From: JALZKA01 sp963753385
GTDB taxonomy: Bacteria; Actinomycetota; Thermoleophilia; Solirubrobacterales; 70-9
Length of the DNA stretch: 64,000 nt
Assembly: GCA_963753385.1 (NCBI GenBank)
Contig: CAVWCC010000005.1
Coordinates: forward strand, 682,001-746,000
Direction of reading: 5' to 3'
Below the pieces are notes generated by a model. That model was not told the origin of the DNA. It saw only the letters and a program-made list of their open reading frames with translations, and searched no databases. Below, in pieces: positions 11,054 through 17,828 of the stretch. The position numbers were made by a program, and so were the translations under genes. The first letter of the stretch is position 1. Each line of letters begins with the position of its first letter.

Positions 11054-12213
11054 GCGGCCTCCGAGTTTCCCTGTGAGGCGGAGTCCGAAGGACGAAGCCG
11101 AGCCCCGGCGTTGTTGAGCCGGCTAATTTGGCCCCGGATCACCGCGCCGTCGCGCACCGCGAGCTCGACCCGCGGGCACGCCGCCGGCAGGTGCCCGGCC
11201 TCGGTCACGGTGATCAGCGCCTGGCCACCGCCCGCGACCAGCCGGGCGCAGAGGAGCTCCCGGCGCTCGGGGTCGAGCTCCGACGTGACGTCGTCGAGCA
11301 GCAGCAGGGGGAGCGACCGCTCGCCGGCAACGAGGGCGTCGCGCTCGGCGAAGAGCAGCGCCAGCAGGGCCGTCCGCTGCTGGCCCTGCGACGCATAGCG
11401 GCGCGCGGCCCGGCCCGAGACCGAGATCGCGAGCTCGTCGAGATGCGGGCCGTGGCCGCTGAAGCCGCGCGCGATGTCCGACTCCCGGCGCTCGCGGAGC
11501 TCCGCCTGGAGCCCTGGAGCATCGGTTGCCCGGCTTCGGGGCCGGTAGGCGAGCTCGGCGTCCTCACCCAGGCCGAGCTCGGCACCGGCGCGCGCGAACG
11601 CCGGCGCGAGCACGTCCACGGCGGCGGCGCGCGTCGCGATCAGCTCGACCCCCGCCGCCGCGAGCTCGGCGTCCCAGGCGTCAAGCGAGCTCGGCGTTGC
11701 GGCACCGCCTCGGATCCGGCCCACGAGCGCGTTCCGCTGGGCGAGCGCCCGCGAATAGCGCCGGCGCGCCTCGGCGCGGGCGGGGTGGAGCGCGGCGACG
11801 AAGCCATCGAGGTGCGCGCGGCGAGCCGCGGGCGGGCCCTTGATCAGCGTCAGGCGGTCGGGCATGAACACGGCCATCGCCGGGCGGAGCGCCGCCGAGT
11901 CCGCCGTCGGCGCCGAGCCGTTCACCAGATGCCGGCGCCCGTCCGAGCGGTCGACGGCGCACAGGAACCGCCGTCGCTCGCGCTCGGCCTCGACCACAGC
12001 CTCAGCCCGGGCGAGCGGCTCGCCGAAGGCGATCATCTCGCGCTCCGCGCGGGTCCGGCACGAGCGGCCCGCAAGCGCCAGGTACAGCGCTTCCAGCAGA
12101 TTCGTCTTGCCGGCGCCGTTCGGGCCGTGCAGCAGGGTGACCCCGGCGCCGAGCTCGACCTCGCCCGCGGCGAGGTTGCGGAAGCCGAGCGTCGTGAGCG
12201 CCTCGACCCTCAC
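11050..12213 (-). CDS. recF: DNA replication and repair protein RecF, with a repeat-derived C-terminus
   Basis: RecF is an SMC-like ATPase that loads RecA at gaps with RecO and RecR. Walker A (HGPNGAGKTNLLEAL), the ABC-type signature region (YASQGQQRTALLALLFAE) and Walker B (LLLLDDVTSELDPERR) are all present. The 387 residues exceed the usual ~360-370. The extra tail (SRLNNAGARLRPSDSAS, then QGNSEAA) is encoded by the reverse complement of a dispersed repeat at 11073-11124. The start is GTG 12213, 13 bases after dnaN, in the dnaA-dnaN-recF order. Confidence 0.95.
   Translation of the reverse strand: MRVEALTTLGFRNLAAGEVELGAGVTLLHGPNGAGKTNLLEALYLALAGRSCRTRAEREMIAFGEPLARAEAVVEAERERRRFLCAVDRSDGRRHLVNGSAPTADSAALRPAMAVFMPDRLTLIKGPPAARRAHLDGFVAALHPARAEARRRYSRALAQRNALVGRIRGGAATPSSLDAWDAELAAAGVELIATRAAAVDVLAPAFARAGAELGLGEDAELAYRPRSRATDAPGLQAELRERRESDIARGFSGHGPHLDELAISVSGRAARRYASQGQQRTALLALLFAERDALVAGERSLPLLLLDDVTSELDPERRELLCARLVAGGGQALITVTEAGHLPAACPRVELAVRDGAVIRGQISRLNNAGARLRPSDSASQGNSEAA
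11073..11124 (+). repeat. Two-hairpin dispersed repeat, copy A (inside the recF 3' end)
   Basis: Hairpin 1 pairs GTCC (11083-11086) with GGAC (11090-11093) around GAA, inside an outer GGC/GCC pair. Hairpin 2 pairs CCGGC (11105-11109) with GCCGG (11118-11122) around the loop GTTGTTGA. It is homologous to copies at 17107-17158 and 58019-58073. Relative to recF it lies in the opposite orientation to those two copies and their genes. Confidence 0.85.
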
Positions 12214-12225
12214 CTCGACCTCTAC

Positions 12226-13335
12226 CTAAACGTTCAGCCGAATGGGCATCACGAGGTAGGAGAAGTCCTCGGAGCCCACCGGGCGCAGGAGTCCGGGGCG
12301 GAGCGGGGAGGAGATCTGGATGGCGATCTCGTCGCCCTCCACGCTCTCGATCCCCTCGATCAGATACTGCGGGTTGAACGCGATCTCGAGCGCCTCGCCG
12401 CTGAACGGGGCCGGCAGCGACTCGGCGGCGTCGCCGATATCGGGCGTCTCGGCGGCGACCCTCAGCTCGCCTTCCGAGAACGCGAAACGGAGCGGCGCGT
12501 TTCGCTGCGCGAGCTGGCTCACGCGGCGCGCGACCTCGAGCAGCTCCTCGCGGGGCAGCCGGACCTCGTGGTCGAACGACTCCGGGATCAGCTGCCGCCA
12601 GCTCGGGAACTGGCCCTCGATCAGGCGTGAGGAGAGCGCCACGCCGTCGATCCGGAAGATCGCCTGGTTGCGGGAGACGTCGATGTCCACGGTCTCGGGG
12701 TTGTCGGCCGCAACGAGCCTGGCCAGCTCGCGGAGCGCGCGTGCGGGCACGTTTGCGTCGAGCGACTGTTCGAGCGGCGTCTCGAGCACGGTGTGCTTGA
12801 CCGAAAGCCGGTAGGAATCGGTGGCGACCATCGTGAGGTTCCCGCCCTCGGCCTGTACGAGCACGCCGGTCAGGATGGGCCGCACCTCGTCGCGCGAGGC
12901 CGCGCGCGCGACCCGTTCGATCGTCTCGGCCAGCGGCGCGGCGGGCAGGGTCGCCGCCTCGCCCTCCACCTCGGGCAGGCGTGGGAAGTCCTCGGCGGGA
13001 AGCGTCTTCAGGTGGAAGCGGGCGTCGCCGGCGGTGAGCTCCACGTCACGCTGCTCCGAGCGGAGCTCGAGCGAGACGTCGCCGGCCGGCAGGCTTCGCG
13101 CGACGTCCACGAGGAGCCGGCCCGGGAGCAGGACGGTGCCGTCGCGCTCGATCTTGACGTCGGCGAGGGTCAGCGCGATCCCCATCTCCATATCGGTCGC
13201 GCGGAGCGTCAGGGCGTCGTTCTCGGCAGCGAACAGGATGCCGCCGAGTGAGGGGAGGGTCGAGCGTGCGGAGACGGCGCGGCCGGCGTGCTGGAGGGCG
13301 GGGACGAAGGTGTCGCGTGGAGCTGTGAGTTTCAT
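12226..13335 (-). CDS. dnaN: DNA polymerase III beta subunit (sliding clamp)
   Basis: The 369-residue protein is the ring-shaped processivity clamp of the replicative polymerase. The three repeated clamp domains are visible: the N-terminal one begins MKLTAPRDTFVPALQHAGRA, and the C-terminal one ends in the family's usual YLVMPIRLNV. The length is typical. It lies about 100 bases downstream of dnaA; that gap holds a cluster of DnaA-box-like sequences. Confidence 0.97.
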   Translation of the reverse strand: MKLTAPRDTFVPALQHAGRAVSARSTLPSLGGILFAAENDALTLRATDMEMGIALTLADVKIERDGTVLLPGRLLVDVARSLPAGDVSLELRSEQRDVELTAGDARFHLKTLPAEDFPRLPEVEGEAATLPAAPLAETIERVARAASRDEVRPILTGVLVQAEGGNLTMVATDSYRLSVKHTVLETPLEQSLDANVPARALRELARLVAADNPETVDIDVSRNQAIFRIDGVALSSRLIEGQFPSWRQLIPESFDHEVRLPREELLEVARRVSQLAQRNAPLRFAFSEGELRVAAETPDIGDAAESLPAPFSGEALEIAFNPQYLIEGIESVEGDEIAIQISSPLRPGLLRPVGSEDFSYLVMPIRLNV

Positions 13336-13388
13336 CGAAGGTCGTTCATCTTCCTACCTGGATCAGATGTATCTGGGGCGTTGAAGGT

Positions 13389-13534
13389 TGTGGACATCTA
13401 TCGCTTCGCGAGGCGCGATGCGGGAACGGGCGTGGATCAAGTCTGTGGACTGGGAGGATCGGGTGGGGATGAACTCTCCCCCGGGTCCCCGGAGGCCTCG
13501 AGCTTTCCCAGGACTGCACGGACGCTGTGGATAT
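13389..13534. promoter_or_regulatory. DnaA-box-like cluster, candidate oriC element
   Basis: TGTGGACAT (13389-13397), TGTGGACTG (13444-13452) and TGTGGATAT (13526-13534) read on the opposite strand as ATGTCCACA, CAGTCCACA and ATATCCACA, each within one or two bases of the DnaA box TTNTCCACA. They span the dnaA-dnaN gap and the 3' end of dnaA. A weaker CGTGGATCA is at 13431. Confidence 0.4.
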
Positions 13535-14841
13535 CGCTCGCGACGTCGGAGCCCGGCTCGTTTCGCTGGGCGACGACCTTGAGGGAGTGCAGCACCGTCG
13601 AGTGGTCACGGTCGAACTCGCGGGCGATCTGTGCGAGGGAGAGCGGCGTGAGCTCGCGAGTGAGGAACATCGCGAGCTGCCGGGCGCGGGTGACGCGTGG
13701 CGTGCGCTGCTTGGAGACGAGGACCTCACGCGGCACGCTGAGCACCGAAGAGACCGCCTCCTGGATCGAGGCGACACTGGGCGTCGCGATGACGCCCTCG
13801 CTCCCCGCCTGGGATTCGGGCGTGACGGGCAGCGCGCGGGCCAGGGCCGAGCCCGCGAGCGGCTCGTCGAACACGGAGGAGACCGCGAGGACGCGAGTGA
13901 GTGCGCCCTCGAGGCGACGGACGTTGCCGGGCACGCGAGTCGCGATCGTGCGCAGGACATCGGGGTCGGGGAGCTGGTCGACCGCGTCGCCCGCGAAGCG
14001 CCAGAGCAGCGCGATGCGCGTGCGGAGGTCCGGGGGCTCGACCTCAACGGTCAGTCCCCATTCGAAGCGGTCGCGTAGGCGCTGTTCGAGCCGCTCGAGC
14101 GAGCCCGGCGGGCGGTCGCTCGAGAGCACGATCTGCTTGCCGGCCGCGAACAGGGCGTTGAAGGTGTGGACGAACTCCTCCTCGGTCCGCGGCTTGCCTT
14201 CGAGGATCTGGACATCGTCGATCAGAAGCGCGTCGAGGCCGCGGTAGCGCTCCTTGAAGCGCTCCGGCCCGTCGGCGCGCAGCGCCGCGACGAACTCGCT
14301 CGTGAAGCGCTCGGCGGTCGTGTAGTGGAAGGTCAGGTCGGGGTGGTGGTCGCGGTAGTAGCCCGCGATCGCGCCCAGGAGATGGGTCTTGCCAAGCCCT
14401 GGCGGCCCGTGCAGGAACAGCGGGTTGTAGGCCTCGCCGGGAAGCTCGGCGACGGCGAGGGCGGCGCTGTGGGCAAAGCGGCTGCCGGGGCCGATCACGA
14501 ACCGGTCGAAGGTGTGCGTGGCGTCGATCGGCAGCGGCTCGGCGACCGTGCGCCTCGTGCCGCCGCGCGCCGCGCTCATCCCGTTCGGCGTCCACCAGGA
14601 CGATCCGCTCGAGCTCGGTCGTGAGCCGGCGTAGGGACCCCTCGAGCTGGTCGAGGTAGCGCCGCTCGACCCACGTCCGCACCCGCGTCGGGCCGGTGAT
14701 ATAGAGGGTCTCGGCGCTCGACCCGACCGCGCGAAGCGGCTCGAGCCAGAGGTCGAAGGTGGCCGCCGGCAGGGAGGCCTGGAGCTCCGACCTGACTCGC
14801 TGCCAGATCGCGGCAGGGTCGTCTTCGGTCGGTGGCGCCAC
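13437..14841 (-). CDS. dnaA: Chromosomal replication initiator DnaA (one frame change)
   Basis: Domain I (IWQRVRSELQASLPAATFDLW onward) is encoded from a GTG at 14841. The AAA+ domain and DNA-binding domain follow in the +1 frame after a break near 14572-14582. Domain III has Walker A GPPGLGKTHL, Walker B ALLIDDVQ and sensor motif VLSSDRPP. Domain IV has the signature REFDRDHSTVLHS, which contacts DnaA boxes. The flexible domain II is almost absent. Since dnaA is essential and both halves are intact, the break is probably a one-base sequence error. The frame can also be read as a truncated protein from ATG 14579. A -10 hexamer eight bases before the GTG suggests a leaderless transcript. Confidence 0.93.
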
Positions 14842-14849
14842 GACCGCCG

Positions 14850-14855
14850 ACCTTA
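14850..14855 (-). promoter_or_regulatory. -10 element of dnaA
   Basis: Read on the minus strand this is TAAGGT, eight bases before the GTG start at 14841. This fits transcription starting at or next to the start codon. Confidence 0.4.
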
Positions 14856-14914
14856 ACGACGGCCTTCGGGCCCGCCTCCTGCCCACCCCGCAAATCGCGG
14901 CGAAAACCGGGGGC

Positions 14915-14920
14915 TATACT
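14915..14920 (+). promoter_or_regulatory. -10 element of the rpmH operon
   Basis: A TATACT hexamer lies 51 bases upstream of rpmH. No convincing -35 is seen at 17 bases. The leader between them carries a GC-rich palindrome (GGGCCCGCCGGGCCC, 14945-14959). Confidence 0.5.
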
Positions 14921-14971
14921 GGCCGTCGCCCACGGCGGCTATCTGGGCCCGCCGGGCCCGACCTCTCGATC

Positions 14972-15106
14972 ATGAAGCGCACCTGGCAGCCAAAGAAGCG
15001 GAAGCGCGCGAAGACCCACGGGTTTCGCGGGCGGATGCGCACCCGCGCCGGGCGCGACGTGATCAGGCGACGCCGGCGCAAGGGCCGCAAGCGCCTCACC
15101 CCCTGA
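14972..15106 (+). CDS. rpmH: 50S ribosomal protein L34
   Basis: The 44-residue, very basic protein begins MKRTWQPKKRKRAKTHGFR and ends RRRRRKGRKRLTP, the unmistakable L34 pattern. It is the first gene of the rpmH-rnpA-yidD-yidC group, divergent from dnaA as in most bacteria. Its stop codon overlaps the rnpA start (TGATG). Confidence 0.97.
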   Translation: MKRTWQPKKRKRAKTHGFRGRMRTRAGRDVIRRRRRKGRKRLTP

Positions 15107-15492
15107 TGCCGCCCGGCGATGACGGGCGCAAGCGTGGCCGGCTGTCGCGGAGCGGTGACTTCGACCGCGTCTACCGCGACGGCCGCTCGCACTCGAACCG
15201 CTTCCTCGTGCTCTACGCCTTCCCGCGCGAGGCCGGCGACTCGCCCACCGAGGGCGAGGACGACGTGCGCCTCGGCGTCTCGGTCAGCCGCAAGGTCGGC
15301 GGGGCGACCGAGCGCAACGCGGTCAAGCGCGCGCTCCGCGAGGCATTCTGGGCGCTCGGCGACCGCCTTCCCGCGGGCTACGACTTCGTGCTCGTCGCCC
15401 GCCCCGACATGGCCGGGCTGGTCGAGCGCGACGGCACGGGCGGCGTCGAGGCCGCGCTCGGCGAGCTGTTCGCGGAATCGGGTGTCTCATGA
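15106..15492 (+). CDS. rnpA: Ribonuclease P protein component
   Basis: The 128-residue protein binds the RNase P RNA and helps recognise pre-tRNA 5' leaders. Characteristic sequences are the N-terminal LSRSGDFDRVYRDGR, the central RLGVSVSRKVGGATERNAVKR (the conserved RNR-type RNA-binding helix), and the C-terminal YDFVLVARPDM. The length and place after rpmH are normal. Confidence 0.95.
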   Translation: MPPGDDGRKRGRLSRSGDFDRVYRDGRSHSNRFLVLYAFPREAGDSPTEGEDDVRLGVSVSRKVGGATERNAVKRALREAFWALGDRLPAGYDFVLVARPDMAGLVERDGTGGVEAALGELFAESGVS

Positions 15493-15510
15493 GCGACGTA
15501 AGTCCGGGGC

Positions 15511-15524
15511 GTAACACGTGAAAC
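15511..15524. promoter_or_regulatory. parS-like site overlapping the yidD start
   Basis: GTAACACGTGAAAC matches the parS consensus GTTTCACGTGAAAC at 12 of 14 positions. It contains the yidD start codon and lies about 8 kb from parAB, in the origin-proximal region where parS sites are usual. It could be chance or a degenerate site. Confidence 0.35.
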
Positions 15525-15817
15525 GCGCCCAAAACCTCCTCGTCACCGTCTTCCTCGCCCCGCTGCGCCTCTACGGCCGCTTCATCTCGCCCGCGCTGCC
15601 GCGCCGCTGCAAGTACGAGCCGACCTGCTCCGCCTACGCCGAGCAGGCCGTGCGCGAGCTCGGGATCGTGCGCGGCACGATCGTCGCCGGCTGGCGTCTG
15701 CTCCGCTGCAACCCGTGGAGCCACGGCGGCTGGGACCCGGTCGCGGACCGCACCCTGTTCCGCGAGCACGGCCACACCCACTCCGGGCACGGCCATGAGC
15801 CGGGAGCGCCGGCGTGA
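15518..15817 (+). CDS. yidD: Membrane protein insertion efficiency factor YidD
   Basis: The 99-residue protein shows the family core YGRFISPALPRRCKYEPTCSAYAEQAV, with its conserved cysteines, and LLRCNPWSHGGWDPV. YidD assists YidC-dependent insertion of inner-membrane proteins and carries an amphipathic N-terminal helix. A histidine-rich tail (HGHTHSGHGH) is added here. It begins at GTG 15518 and overlaps yidC by 4 bases. Confidence 0.93.
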   Translation: MKRAQNLLVTVFLAPLRLYGRFISPALPRRCKYEPTCSAYAEQAVRELGIVRGTIVAGWRLLRCNPWSHGGWDPVADRTLFREHGHTHSGHGHEPGAPA

Positions 15818-16551
15818 TCGTCGCCAACATCCTCCAGCCCCTGATCGACGCCGCCGATTGGGTGATCACGTTCTTCCACGACGACGTCGGGCTCAGCTGG
15901 GGTTTCTCGATCGTCGCGCTGACCTTCGCGACCCGCCTCGTGATCCTGCCGCTGTCGGTCTCGCAGATCCGCTCGATGCGTGCCCTCCAGGCGTACGCGC
16001 CGCAGATCAAGCAGCTCCAGGAGCGCTACAAGGACGACAAGCAGCGCCAGCAGCGCGAGCTGATCGCGTTCTACCAGGAGAACAAGATCAACCCGTTCGC
16101 CTCCTGCATCCCGCTGATCCTCCAGCTGCCGGTATTCCTCGCCCTCTACCAGCTGCTGAACGGGCAGACCTTCAAGGACGAGATGCTCGCGCAGCCCCCG
16201 GTCAGCTTCTTCTTCATCGACAACCTGACCGAGAAGGCCACGGGCGGCGCGCTGGTTGCGCTGATCATCCTGTTCATCGTCACCCAGCTCGGCGCGAGCG
16301 CGGTGATGGCCGGCCGGGCCGAGGGCACCCAGCGGACGATCATGTTCGTGCTGCCGTTCGCGTTCGCGCCGTTCGTGATCACGTTCCCGGCCGGGCTGGC
16401 GGTCTACTGGATCTCGACCAACGTCTGGACGCTCGGCCAGCAGCTCGTCGTCAGGTTCTTCTTCCCGCCGCCGCCGATCCCGACGGTCGAGGAGCTCGAG
16501 GCGACGAAGCCGCCCCCGCCACCTCCGCGCAAGAAGAAGAAGCGGCGATAG
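15814..16551 (+). CDS. yidC: Membrane protein insertase YidC (short, Gram-positive type)
   Basis: The 245-residue protein lacks the large periplasmic domain of the proteobacterial form. It has the five-helix insertase core: GFSIVALTFATRLVILPLSVSQ with the conserved hydrophilic-groove arginine, a cytoplasmic hairpin rich in Lys/Gln (IKQLQERYKDDKQRQQRE), and helices FASCIPLILQLPVFLALYQLL and VLPFAFAPFVITFPAGLAVYW. A proline run and basic tail (RKKKKRR) probably contact the ribosome. GTG start at 15814. Confidence 0.95.
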   Translation: MIVANILQPLIDAADWVITFFHDDVGLSWGFSIVALTFATRLVILPLSVSQIRSMRALQAYAPQIKQLQERYKDDKQRQQRELIAFYQENKINPFASCIPLILQLPVFLALYQLLNGQTFKDEMLAQPPVSFFFIDNLTEKATGGALVALIILFIVTQLGASAVMAGRAEGTQRTIMFVLPFAFAPFVITFPAGLAVYWISTNVWTLGQQLVVRFFFPPPPIPTVEELEATKPPPPPPRKKKKRR

Positions 16552-16599
16552 CGCGCACTCGTCCTGCTTCCGATTCGCGTTCGCCGTGGGAAATCCTTC

Positions 16600-16607
16600 T
16601 ATAGAGT
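16600..16607 (+). promoter_or_regulatory. -10 element upstream of jag
   Basis: TATAGAGT contains TATAGA and TAGAGT, 8-10 bases before the GTG at 16616. It suggests a separate, near-leaderless transcript for jag-rsmG. Confidence 0.4.
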
Positions 16608-16615
16608 CACGCGCC

Positions 16616-17110
16616 GTGGGTGCTGAGGCGATTCCGGCGGAGCCGGCGGAGCGGGTCCGCGCGATCCTCGAGCGCGTCGTCGAGGCGCTCGAGCTCGAGG
16701 CGTCGATCGACGTCACCGAGGACGAGCGGCAGATCACCGGCACGATCGACGGGGAGGACGTTGGGCGCCTGATCGGCCGCCGCGGGCAGACGATCGACGC
16801 CGTGCAGTTCATCTGCTACCGCGCGGCCCAGCGCGGCGCGGTCGACCGCAAGCGCGTGATCGTCGACGCCGCGGGTTACCGCGAGCGCCGCCGCGAGCAG
16901 GTCGAGGGCCAGGCCGACCGCGCCGCCGAGCGTGCGCTCGAGACCGGCAAGGAGATCGAGCTCGAGCCGATGACGCCGACCGAGCGCAAGGTCGTCCACG
17001 ACCACCTCGCCGAGCGCTCCGGAGTCGAGACCTTCAGCGAGGGCGACGAGCCCGACCGCAGCGTGATCGTCGCCCCGCTCGTGAACGGCGAGGGCTCAGA
17101 CGACAAGTGA
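16616..17110 (+). CDS. jag: RNA-binding protein Jag/KhpB (KH and R3H domains)
   Basis: The 164-residue protein has a KH domain with the RNA-binding loop GRLIGRRGQTIDAVQF and a C-terminal R3H-like domain (MTPTERKVVHDHLAERSGVETFSEG). The family (Jag/SpoIIIJ-associated/KhpB) pairs with KhpA and affects cell elongation and RNA stability in Gram-positives. The N-terminal Jag-N domain is absent, as in many actinobacteria. The alternative GTG at 16586 lies upstream of the predicted -10 element. The stop codon TGA is the first part of repeat copy B. Confidence 0.9.
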   Translation: MGAEAIPAEPAERVRAILERVVEALELEASIDVTEDERQITGTIDGEDVGRLIGRRGQTIDAVQFICYRAAQRGAVDRKRVIVDAAGYRERRREQVEGQADRAAERALETGKEIELEPMTPTERKVVHDHLAERSGVETFSEGDEPDRSVIVAPLVNGEGSDDK

Positions 17111-17158
17111 GGCGGAGCCCGAAGGGCGAGCCGAGCCCCGCCGTTGTTGAGGCGGCTT
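17107..17158 (+). repeat. Two-hairpin dispersed repeat, copy B (jag-rsmG junction)
   Basis: Hairpin 1 pairs GCCC (17117-17120) with GGGC (17124-17127) around GAA, within GGC/GCC. Hairpin 2 pairs CCGCC (17138-17142) with GGCGG (17151-17155) around GTTGTTGA. It begins with the jag stop codon and runs into the TTG start of rsmG, so it fills the entire gap. Confidence 0.85.
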
Positions 17159-17828
17159 GACTGAGCTCGGACCCGAGGCCCGCGCGCAGCTCGAGACGGT
17201 CCTCGAGCTGCTGGCCGCGGATCCACGCTCGCTCAGCTCGGTCCGCGACCCGCAGGAAGCCTGGCGAGCCCACGTCGCCGACTCCCTCACCGGTCTCGAG
17301 GTCTCGGCGCTCCAGTCGGCACGGGCGATCGCCGACGTCGGCTCGGGCGCCGGCTTCCCGGGCTTCGTCCTCGCGGTCGCGCTGCCCGCCGCGAGGGTCG
17401 ACCTGATCGAGTCCGTGGCCCGCAAGTGCGAGTTCATGCGCGACGCCGCCGAGCGGGCGGGGATCGAGAACGTGCGCGTGGTCAACGCACGCTCCGAGGA
17501 GCACGCCGCGGGAGCCGGCCGCGAGGCCTACGACGTCGTTACCGCCCGCGCGGTCGCCCGCCTGGCCACGCTCGCCGAGCTGGCGTCGCCGCTGCTCCGC
17601 GAGGGCGGGACGCTCGTCGCCTGGAAGGGCCGCCGCGACCCGGACGAGGAGTCCGAGCTGGGCCGGGCGAGCGAGGTGCTGGCGATGGCGCCGCGGAAGA
17701 TCATCGAGGTGGGGGAGAGCGCCGGCTACGAGCACCGGCACCTCCACGTCGTGCGCAAGACGGGCCGGACACCCGAAAACCTCCCGCGTCGCCCGGGCGT
17801 CGCCAAGAAGCGCCCATTCTCCGGCTAG
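17157..17828 (+). CDS. rsmG: 16S rRNA (guanine527-N7)-methyltransferase RsmG
   Basis: The 223-residue Rossmann-fold methyltransferase uses SAM to modify G527 of 16S rRNA; loss of RsmG gives low-level streptomycin resistance in other bacteria. The SAM-binding motif IADVGSGAGFPGFVLAVALP and the family's RAVARLATLAELASPLL segment are present. The start is a TTG provided by the upstream repeat. It ends overlapping the convergent lysX gene by 4 bases. Confidence 0.93.
   Translation: MTELGPEARAQLETVLELLAADPRSLSSVRDPQEAWRAHVADSLTGLEVSALQSARAIADVGSGAGFPGFVLAVALPAARVDLIESVARKCEFMRDAAERAGIENVRVVNARSEEHAAGAGREAYDVVTARAVARLATLAELASPLLREGGTLVAWKGRRDPDEESELGRASEVLAMAPRKIIEVGESAGYEHRHLHVVRKTGRTPENLPRRPGVAKKRPFSG

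Noticed and set aside
11128..12630. A 500-codon open frame opposite recF and dnaN
   Set aside because: It spans two well-identified genes on the other strand and has no recognisable protein features.
14945..14959. GGGCCCGCCGGGCCC in the rpmH leader as an L34 autoregulatory element
   Set aside because: GC-rich palindromes of this kind are frequent by chance in this sequence, and nothing else supports regulation.
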